Shown here: positions 1 to 5,244 of the stretch, in pieces
How the letters are laid out: each line of letters begins with the position of its first letter
Position numbering within the stretch: position 1 is the first letter of the stretch
Assembly: GCA_030625695.1 (NCBI GenBank)
Contig: DAOUQK010000268.1
Span: 1 to 5,244 of the forward strand
Length of the DNA: 5,244 nt
From: Paracoccaceae bacterium
Lineage (GTDB): Bacteria; Pseudomonadota; Alphaproteobacteria; Rhodobacterales; Rhodobacteraceae
Reading direction: 5' to 3'
The notes under the pieces: generated by a model
What the model saw: only the letters and a program-made list of their open reading frames with translations
The model's database searches: none
Told to the model about the DNA's origin: nothing
Position numbers and translations under genes: made by a program

Positions 1-1374
1 GGCTTTGGCCGCCTGCGATTTGGAGGTGACAAGCTGTCCCTCACTGCGCACTACCGCGTATCCACGCTCTAACGTGGCGCCGTAACCCAGCGTCGACAAG
101 AGCCGACCCGTGGCATCAACCTGGGTCCGCCAGCCGGACAGGCATTGCTTGCCAGCATTGTCCAGCCGTCGGGTCATGGCCTCTAACGCCTTGTGTCGCT
201 GGCTGATATCACGCTGTAACGCGCGCGGATGCAGGCCTGCGACCCGTGCCGCCAACCGGTCGCGTTTAGCCGCGATCAATTGCGACAAAAGCCGGGTGCG
301 CAGGCGGGCGGTGGAATTGGCCAGATTGATGGCGCGGGTTTGCGTGCCGCGCTGCAGGGCGTTTGGCAAGCGTTCGGCGATCAGATCAAGCCGCTGGCGC
401 GGGACTTCGTAAAGGGTATCAGGGCGCGGCAACGCGCGTGCCAGATCGCTTAGCCGCTGGCGGCGTATGGTGATCGACAAACTGGCCGCACGGATCAACC
501 GCGCCGCCTGATCCTCGCTCCAGGCGATCAATTCCAGGCGCACTGGCACAGCCAGTTCTGCCGCTGCGGTCGGGGTTGGGGCACGTTGGTCTGAGACAAA
601 GTCAATCAGGGTGGTGTCACTTTCGTGACCCACAGCCGAGATCAGCGGAATGGCGCTGGCGGCAGCAGCGCGCGCCACCACCTCTTCGTTAAACCCCCAA
701 AGATCCTCGACCGAGCCACCACCGCGTGCGACGATCAACAGGTCTGGCCGCGGCATGGCACCACCCGGGGTCAAGGCATTGAAACCGGCGATGGCGCGGG
801 CCACCTCGGGGGCACATGCCTTGCCCTGAACCGCAACCGGCCAGATCAATACCTTGCGCGGAAACCTGTCGCGCAAACGGTGCAGAATATCACGGATCAC
901 CGCCCCCGAAGGCGAAGTGACAACGCCAATCACCTGGGGCAGAAACGGTAGCTTTTGTTTTCGGTCAGCGTCAAACAGCCCTTCGCCTTGAAGCTGTTGC
1001 TTGCGCTTTTCCAACAGCGCCATCAACGCGCCCTGCCCGGCCACGGTGACTTCTTCGACGTTCATATTATACTTTGACTGCGCCCCGAACGAGGTCAGCC
1101 GCCCGGTGACAATCACCTCAAGCCCCTCTTCCGGCACCACACTTAACCCAGACACCTGGCCCTTCCAGGTGGTGCAGGCCAATACGTTGCGATCATCTTT
1201 GACGTCATAATAAAGATGCCCCGACCGGGCCTTGAACACGCGGCCAACCTCACCACGCACTTTGATGCGACCGAAGGTGCCCTCCAGCGTGCGCTTAATC
1301 TCGCCGGAGATTTCGGAAACGGTGAATTCCGGGGTGTTCTGGCCCGGCTGGGGGTCTTCAAACAGGTCAGACAT
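1..1374 (-). CDS. xseA: Exodeoxyribonuclease VII large subunit (3'-partial at the window edge)
   Basis: Large catalytic subunit of exonuclease VII, which with several XseB small subunits degrades single-stranded DNA to oligonucleotides in the cytoplasm and contributes to DNA repair. The frame is open without a stop from the ATG at 1372-1374 to the left edge, giving 458 codons; the C-terminus lies outside the window. In order: an N-terminal OB-fold region (about residues 15-105, including FGRIKVRGEV and GHLYYDVKDD), then the catalytic core with GVVTSPSGA (150-158), RGGGSVEDLWGFN (from 217) and GHESD (249-253), then a long, charged helical region (about 275-420), then LERGYAVVRSEG close to the cut end. 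D162, R217, H250 and D253 appear to match the active-site residues known from E. coli XseA (D155, R205, H238, D241); this is an alignment by eye. The start is supported by a Shine-Dalgarno sequence just upstream. It is transcribed divergently from the protease gene. The identification is secure. Confidence 0.97.
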   Translation of the reverse strand, partial: MSDLFEDPQPGQNTPEFTVSEISGEIKRTLEGTFGRIKVRGEVGRVFKARSGHLYYDVKDDRNVLACTTWKGQVSGLSVVPEEGLEVIVTGRLTSFGAQSKYNMNVEEVTVAGQGALMALLEKRKQQLQGEGLFDADRKQKLPFLPQVIGVVTSPSGAVIRDILHRLRDRFPRKVLIWPVAVQGKACAPEVARAIAGFNALTPGGAMPRPDLLIVARGGGSVEDLWGFNEEVVARAAAASAIPLISAVGHESDTTLIDFVSDQRAPTPTAAAELAVPVRLELIAWSEDQAARLIRAASLSITIRRQRLSDLARALPRPDTLYEVPRQRLDLIAERLPNALQRGTQTRAINLANSTARLRTRLLSQLIAAKRDRLAARVAGLHPRALQRDISQRHKALEAMTRRLDNAGKQCLSGWRTQVDATGRLLSTLGYGATLERGYAVVRSEGQLVTSKSQAAKA

Positions 1375-1604
1375 TGTGCGGTCCTTTAGTGCGGGTCCGA
1401 ACGGTTTAACCCACATCAAAGCCACTTTGAACCGTAGTCTCACGACTCGGGCCACACAAACCCCTGCACGAACCGTTGTCGAAATGGGTTGCAACACCTA
1501 ATCTTGCCAAAAATCCCGCCACTTGGGGCCCCCCCCGTTAAGACACAAAAGAACCCCTGCAGATTGCGAAACCCGAACCTGATTGACATGACACATAAAA
1601 CAGG
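1375..1604. other. Divergent intergenic region between xseA and the protease gene
   Basis: This non-coding stretch should hold promoters for both flanking genes. For xseA (minus strand) the best pair I find is TTGTGT (1454-1459) and TACGGT (1431-1436) with a 17-base spacer, which is weak. The core AACCGT occurs three times: on the plus strand at 1430-1435 and 1471-1476, and inverted at 1401-1406 within CGAACGGTTT. This could be a regulator site, or chance. The perfect palindrome GGGGCCCC lies at 1525-1532 and runs into a tract of eight C (1529-1536). I see no tRNA, no clear terminator and no known riboswitch. Confidence 0.5.
1382..1387 (-). promoter_or_regulatory. Ribosome binding site of xseA
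   Basis: Read on the minus strand this is AAAGGA, seven bases before the ATG at 1374. The good match and spacing support that ATG as the true start. Confidence 0.7.
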
Positions 1605-1611
1605 GTGCCAT
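1583..1611 (+). promoter_or_regulatory. Candidate sigma-70-type promoter of the protease gene
   Basis: A perfect TTGACA (1583-1588) lies just upstream of the protease gene. With a 17-base spacer the -10 position falls on TGCCAT (1606-1611), which matches TATAAT at only three positions. If this is the promoter, transcription would start around 1618-1620, at the internal ATG of the protease frame, and the mRNA would be leaderless or nearly so. The -35 match is strong, the -10 is poor, and a longer spacer to CATACA (1609-1614) is also possible. Confidence 0.35.
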
Positions 1612-3179
1612 ACAGCAAGATGAAGGACGCCTCTCAGACCCCAATTGCCGCGACTTTAGAACATCTGACCGGACGGTCGCGTGGCCAAGTATCCTGGATC
1701 ACCACGGATACAGCCTGGGCTTGGCTGAGCCGCGATGGAAGGCTGCGCATCACAGCAACAGATATGGCCCCTTCAGGGTCAGTACCTGTTGCTCGGATCA
1801 GCAGAACCGGCAAGAGCTTTGGGATCGAGACCGTTGACGGCTCAGATCTTTGGGTCAACAACAAGGCGGTCACGTTCACCCGGCTTGATCACTCTGATAT
1901 GATCGAATTCGGGGAGATCGGACCATTATCAAGATTCCGCATCTATGACGAAATTCACCAGCCGAACATGACGTTGGGTGAAATTCTTGGCGACACGTTA
2001 TCGTATATGAGGTCGAGCCGCCGCCCATTTTACAAACGCCTTTCATTTGCGATTCCAGAGTTTGGGCGACGCCTGCTTCTTGAAACGACAATGTTATTTC
2101 GGATCGGGGTGCTGATCGCCATAGCCGCTTTGGCAATCGCCATTTTTCTGCAATACCAAGGCGATCAGCGCCTGCGCGCCGAGATCAAAAGCCGCAGCAT
2201 ACAGGTCGACTCGATTGCCTCTGCTCTGGCTGAAACACGCAGAGACGCGATCCGCCCCAGCGACCTGACAGCACTACGCGCCGATCTGAGCGCTGGAATG
2301 ACCGATACAACCGAACGTATTGCGATCCTCGAAGCGCAATCCGAATCGACCACACGCGTAATTTCTGCCGCCGCCTCTTCCGTTGCTTTTCTGCAGGGCG
2401 GATATGGTCTTCGGCATCGTAAAAGCGGACGCATGTTGCGTCAGGTTGTGGGAGAAGAGGGCCTTCCGATAATTACCCCCGGCGGTCAGCAGCTTTTGTC
2501 GCTGGATGGTACTGGCCCGTTGGCAGAGGTTCAGTTCAACGGAACCGGGTTTATCCTGGCTGGGACCGGCTTTCTGGTGACGAACCGCCATGTGGCACTG
2601 CCTTGGGAGCGTAATCCCGGAGTCGCGCTCGAATCTGAGGAACTGGAACCAGTAATGACGCGCTTTGTCGCATACTTACCCGGGCGACCCAAAGCCGTCG
2701 AACTCGTGACTCTTGGTGTCAGTGATGATGCTGATGTGGCCCTTTTACGACCAGAACCCGCACTAACTGCGGTGCAAGGACTAATTGTGGCGACCGATGT
2801 TCCACGCTCGGGCGAGGAAATTATCGTAATGGGCTATCCAACCGGACTTTTGTCGCTTCTGGCGCAGTCAGGAGAGGCGTTTGTCGACGAATTACAGAAA
2901 TCCGGTGAGACGGATTTCTGGGCGATTGCGGAACAATTGGCGGTCGCCAACCTGATTGCTCCGCTGTCAAGCCGGGGAATTGTCGGGCAGACGACGCCTA
3001 GCGTTATCGTTTATGATGCAGAAACGACACGTGGGGGCAGTGGCGGTCCGGTTTTGAACGCCGCAGGTGAGGTCGTCGCCATAAACGCCGCGATAATGCC
3101 CGAGTTTGGTGGGTCCAACTTTGGCGTCCCGGCCAGCCAGATTCTTTCTCTGCTTGCCGATATTGAGGCCAAAAAGTGA
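1605..3179 (+). CDS. Membrane-anchored trypsin-like serine protease with degenerate FHA-like domain
   Basis: Predicted 524-residue single-pass membrane protein. Residues about 20-115 resemble a divergent FHA (phosphopeptide-binding) domain, clearest in DLWVNNKAV...DMIEFG...RFRI. A basic stretch (RSSRR, 136-140; YKR, 143-145; GRR, 154-156) precedes one hydrophobic helix (about 164-182), so the positive-inside rule puts the N-terminus in the cytoplasm. Residues about 185-260 are charged and heptad-like, probably a coiled-coil stalk in the periplasm. The C-terminal part is a chymotrypsin-fold protease: TNRHV (catalytic H329), DDADVALL (D377) and GGSGGPV (S479), ending with FGVPASQIL. There is no PDZ domain, unlike DegP/DegS. 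A helix-rich segment (about 414-455) sits between GYPTG and the strand before the catalytic serine. The start is uncertain: GTG at 1605 is the most upstream possibility because an in-frame TAA lies at 1596-1598; ATG at 1620 is equally plausible, and neither has a good ribosome binding site. By eye it is less GC-rich than xseA, which fits acquisition. Protease fold is well supported; FHA assignment moderate; substrate unknown. Confidence 0.9.
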   Translation: MPYSKMKDASQTPIAATLEHLTGRSRGQVSWITTDTAWAWLSRDGRLRITATDMAPSGSVPVARISRTGKSFGIETVDGSDLWVNNKAVTFTRLDHSDMIEFGEIGPLSRFRIYDEIHQPNMTLGEILGDTLSYMRSSRRPFYKRLSFAIPEFGRRLLLETTMLFRIGVLIAIAALAIAIFLQYQGDQRLRAEIKSRSIQVDSIASALAETRRDAIRPSDLTALRADLSAGMTDTTERIAILEAQSESTTRVISAAASSVAFLQGGYGLRHRKSGRMLRQVVGEEGLPIITPGGQQLLSLDGTGPLAEVQFNGTGFILAGTGFLVTNRHVALPWERNPGVALESEELEPVMTRFVAYLPGRPKAVELVTLGVSDDADVALLRPEPALTAVQGLIVATDVPRSGEEIIVMGYPTGLLSLLAQSGEAFVDELQKSGETDFWAIAEQLAVANLIAPLSSRGIVGQTTPSVIVYDAETTRGGSGGPVLNAAGEVVAINAAIMPEFGGSNFGVPASQILSLLADIEAKK

Positions 3180-3441
3180 GATCAGTTGCGTCTGATGAGC
3201 GCAGGCTGGTCGACGTTTATTTGGGAGGAAGATCAAAACTGACTGAGCGGTTTAGAGCCTGCAGACTTAATGTTAAATCGCTGTAATGCATCCTTAGCGG
3301 TAACTGAATTTCCAGACGATCATGCCTGGCGCACTACTTCGCGCGCGATCAGCTGTCGAACCGGTGGCAAACCCAGACTCTTGCTGTGGTGCCCGGGCGC
3401 AATTCCGGTTAGGTGGCCGTCATCAGATCGGAGAAGACCAG
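3180..3441. other. Intergenic region between the protease gene and purD
   Basis: No convincing gene is seen here. There is no T-tailed hairpin after the protease stop codon; only a short ATCAG/CTGAT inverted repeat (3181-3185 and 3192-3196) without a T-run, so transcription could continue into purD. A TGTAAT (3282-3287) might be a -10 box for purD but lacks a recognisable -35 partner. GGGAGGA at 3224-3230 looks like a strong Shine-Dalgarno but is followed by no usable start codon at the right distance. The six-base inverted pair AACCGG/CCGGTT (3359-3364 and 3405-3410) flanks a GC-rich stretch containing GCCCGGGC, which may fold weakly. Confidence 0.45.
3430..3433 (+). promoter_or_regulatory. 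Ribosome binding site of purD
   Basis: GGAG (followed by AAG) lies eight bases before the ATG at 3442. It decides the start in favour of 3442 over the in-frame upstream ATG at 3322, which would add 40 residues unlike any part of PurD. Confidence 0.75.
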
Positions 3442-4707
3442 ATGAACATTCTTATTCTTGGCGGTGGTGGGCGTGAACACTCACTGGCCTGGGCGGTCCA
3501 ACAGAACCCAAAGTGTGACCGGCTGATCGTGGCGCCGGGCAATGCGGGGATCGCCGGGATTGCCGAATGTGCTGATCTGGATATCGAAGACGGCGGTGCC
3601 GTGGCGGTTTTTGCCTCTGAGAATGCGGTTGATTTTGTCATCGTCGGTCCAGAGGCGCCCTTGACGGCGGGCGTGGCGGACCGGCTGCGGGACGCGGGCA
3701 TTTTGGTGTTCGGTCCTTCTGCGGCAGCGGCGCAATTGGAGGGGTCAAAACACTTTACCAAGGAAATATGCGCAGCCGTTGGCGCGCCGACGGCAGCTTA
3801 TGGCCATTTCAACGACGCTGAAGCCGCAAAGGCCTATATTCGTGCGCAAGGCGCGCCAATTGTGGTCAAGGCGGACGGGTTGGCAGCGGGCAAAGGCGTG
3901 ATTGTGGCGATGGACGAGGCCACAGCATTGGCTGCAGTTGATGACATGTTCGCAGGGGAGTTTGGCGAGGCCGGGGCCGAAGTGGTTATCGAAGCATTCC
4001 TGCAAGGCGAAGAAGCGTCGTTCTTTGTGCTGTGCGACGGCGAGACGGCGCTGCCTATTGGCAGCGCTCAGGACCACAAAGCTGTGGGTGAAGGCGATAC
4101 CGGGCCTAATACGGGTGGCATGGGGGCCTATTCACCGGCTCCGGTGATGAACCCCGAAGTGACGGATAAGGCGCTATCGCAAATTGTCGCCCCGTGTTTG
4201 GCGGAAATGGCGCGGCGCGGCATGGCGTTTCAGGGGGTGTTGTTTGTAGGATTGATGATCGAAGACGACCAACCCAGTTTGATCGAATTCAACGTCCGTT
4301 TTGGCGATCCGGAATGTCAGGTTCTGATGATGCGATTGGGGGCGCAGATTCTGGATTTGATGCATGCTGCGGCTGAAGGGCGGTTGTCTGAAACGCGGGT
4401 GAATTGGGGTAATGATCATGCGATGTCGGTGGTACTGGCGGCGCAGGGATACCCTGGATATTATGATAAGGGAAGCGTTATCAACAGCTTGGACACGCTT
4501 GCCGAGACCAGTATGGAGATGTGTTTTCATGCCGGGACCAGCAAAGTGAATGGTCAAACCGTGGCTACTGGCGGTCGGGTTTTAAATGCAACGGCGCGCG
4601 GCAGCACTTTGGCCGAAGCCCGTGCGCGGGCTTATGCGATGGCCGAGACAATTGAGTGGCCCGAAGGGTTTTATCGGTCAGACATCGGGTGGCGGGCCTT
4701 GAAGTAG
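3442..4707 (+). CDS. purD: Phosphoribosylamine--glycine ligase (GAR synthetase)
   Basis: Cytoplasmic ATP-grasp enzyme joining 5-phosphoribosylamine and glycine, with ATP hydrolysis, to give glycinamide ribonucleotide, the second step of de novo purine synthesis. The 421 residues match the normal single-domain bacterial length. Visible in order: N-terminal MNILILGGGGREH with the glycine-rich loop (7-10); the start of the ATP-grasp region at EGSK (100-103); VVKADGLAAGKGV (141-153), the nucleotide-binding segment; DHKAVGEGDTGPNTGGMGAY (211-230); the metal- and phosphate-binding EFNVRFGDPE (282-291); and the C-terminal domain with FHAGT (362-366), GGRVLN (377-382) and DIGWRAL (414-420). All core motifs look intact. 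Residue 104 in GSKHFTK is His where, from memory, small residues are more usual; probably harmless. It follows the protease gene by 262 bp on the same strand and ends in its own terminator. Start chosen from the family N-terminus and the GGAG ribosome binding site. Confidence 0.98.
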   Translation: MNILILGGGGREHSLAWAVQQNPKCDRLIVAPGNAGIAGIAECADLDIEDGGAVAVFASENAVDFVIVGPEAPLTAGVADRLRDAGILVFGPSAAAAQLEGSKHFTKEICAAVGAPTAAYGHFNDAEAAKAYIRAQGAPIVVKADGLAAGKGVIVAMDEATALAAVDDMFAGEFGEAGAEVVIEAFLQGEEASFFVLCDGETALPIGSAQDHKAVGEGDTGPNTGGMGAYSPAPVMNPEVTDKALSQIVAPCLAEMARRGMAFQGVLFVGLMIEDDQPSLIEFNVRFGDPECQVLMMRLGAQILDLMHAAAEGRLSETRVNWGNDHAMSVVLAAQGYPGYYDKGSVINSLDTLAETSMEMCFHAGTSKVNGQTVATGGRVLNATARGSTLAEARARAYAMAETIEWPEGFYRSDIGWRALK

Positions 4708-4720
4708 GATTGATCCAACG

Positions 4721-4746
4721 GTCGGGCTGCGCCCGGCTTTTTAGTT
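4721..4746 (+). terminator. Rho-independent terminator of purD
   Basis: A seven-pair stem, GTCGGGC (4721-4727) with GCCCGGC (4731-4737), closes on a TGC loop and includes one T-G wobble. It is followed directly by TTTTT (4738-4742) and, after AG, TTT. It lies 13 bases after the purD stop codon. There is no T-run on the other strand, so it appears to work for purD only. Confidence 0.85.
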
Positions 4747-4750
4747 TGGA

Positions 4751-4763
4751 GGGCGTTCCGCCC
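4751..4763. repeat. Short inverted repeat between purD and the convergent gene
   Basis: GGGCG and CGCCC are separated by TTC, giving a five-pair hairpin. It lies between the convergent genes and could help stop minus-strand transcription, but on that strand no T-run follows it, so it is not a standard terminator. Confidence 0.3.
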
Positions 4764-4821
4764 ACAGAATCCACCCGGGCCCCCTGAGAGTTTATCTGGC
4801 GAAATGAAGCATGACCTCAGG

Positions 4822-5244
4822 TTAGCGGCAGGCAAGCACGGCCTGATAGCTGGCCGGGCCGGTGTGAGGGCCGATATCACGGGATGTAACTTGGCCGTCC
4901 TTGAGGGTGCTGGCCATCATCCGGGTCCAGTTGGCATTGGTGGTGATGATTTCCGGGGTGGTGGCGCAGGTTCGGATACCGCCTGAAATGTAATCCTCGC
5001 CAATGCGGTGGTTCGTCAGACCGGGCTGGTCGGTAACATGGGTAAGTTTGCCGTTCTGATACCGCCAGATCCGCAGGGTTTTGGCCAGATGCGGTCTGTC
5101 GATATAAGCGATTTCCACATGGCCGTCGCCGTCAAGGTCGTCAGCCCCCAAGGGGGCCAGCCAACGATGGGTTCGGCCGATGAACGGGGTCGCGGTCCGT
5201 TTGACCAGACGAGCATCTTCGAGCGCGTAAACCGCCAGTTGGGC
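4822..5244 (-). CDS. FG-GAP/VCBS-like repeat protein, C-terminal part (5'-partial)
   Basis: The frame is open from the right edge to TAA at 4822-4824, so only the last 140 residues are visible; the start and any signal peptide lie outside the window. Residues 33-44 of the visible part (GADDLDGDGHVE) carry the DxDxDG calcium-binding loop typical of FG-GAP and VCBS beta-propeller repeats. It is followed by IAYIDRPHLAKTLRIWRYQ and NGKLTHVTD, the usual strand pattern of such a blade. Further on, an ITTNANWTRMMASTLKDGQV segment resembles another, degenerate blade. Two cysteines, one in RTCATTPEI and one in the final VLACR, could form a disulfide, which would suit an exported protein. Such proteins are commonly periplasmic or secreted; the precise role cannot be told. 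It converges on purD with 114 bp between stop codons and is probably unrelated to it. A shorter reading from the internal TTG at 5151 is unlikely because repeat-like coding sequence continues upstream of it. Confidence 0.8.
   Translation of the reverse strand, partial: AQLAVYALEDARLVKRTATPFIGRTHRWLAPLGADDLDGDGHVEIAYIDRPHLAKTLRIWRYQNGKLTHVTDQPGLTNHRIGEDYISGGIRTCATTPEIITTNANWTRMMASTLKDGQVTSRDIGPHTGPASYQAVLACR

Noticed and set aside
110..951. Plus-strand open frames at 110-412, 229-453 and 625-951
   Set aside because: They lie antisense to xseA, whose own frame is continuous and carries family motifs; their translations are Arg- and Ala-rich shadows.
1232..1501. Plus-strand open frame running from inside xseA into the intergenic region
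   Set aside because: Most of it is antisense to the N-terminus of xseA, there is no ribosome binding site, and the product has no recognisable domain.
1529..1536. Tract of eight C as a phase-variation switch
   Set aside because: It lies outside coding sequence, about 70-75 bases from the protease start and away from the candidate promoter elements; it may also be affected by sequencing error.
3195..3242. 15-codon mini-ORF after the protease stop codon
   Set aside because: No ribosome binding site upstream and no sign of function; short frames of this size arise by chance.
3322..3441. N-terminal extension of PurD from the in-frame ATG at 3322
   Set aside because: The 40 added residues do not resemble PurD, whose family N-terminus (MNILILGGGG) starts exactly at 3442 behind a ribosome binding site.
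3180..3441. Possible ZTP (pfl) riboswitch before purD
   Set aside because: Such riboswitches control purine genes in some bacteria, but I could not find the conserved core segments or a pseudoknot-compatible pairing here.

Overview
The window looks like ordinary chromosome from an alphaproteobacterium, most likely a Rhodobacterales (Roseobacter-group) species. That placement rests on the character of the XseA and PurD proteins, the moderately high GC content and my memory of similar gene neighbourhoods. It is not a database match.

Layout, left to right: (1) xseA on the minus strand, the exonuclease VII large subunit, with its C-terminus cut off by the left edge. (2) A 230-bp divergent intergenic region. 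(3) On the plus strand, a 524-codon gene for a membrane-anchored trypsin-like serine protease with a degenerate FHA-like cytoplasmic domain, one transmembrane helix, a coiled-coil stalk and an apparently intact His/Asp/Ser triad. (4) A 262-bp intergenic region with no convincing gene. (5) purD on the plus strand, complete, with a good ribosome binding site and an intrinsic terminator. (6) A convergent minus-strand gene, cut by the right edge, encoding the C-terminal part of an FG-GAP/VCBS-like repeat protein.

The two housekeeping genes, DNA repair (xseA) and purine synthesis (purD), are not functionally linked to each other. The protease between them is the only accessory-looking gene and the most interesting item. 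Its layout would place a possible phosphopeptide or protein-interaction domain in the cytoplasm and a protease in the periplasm, joined by a helix and stalk. I see no kinase, phosphatase, secretion or toxin gene next to it, so its partner is unknown. No RNA genes, CRISPR arrays, insertion sequences or integrase signatures were seen.
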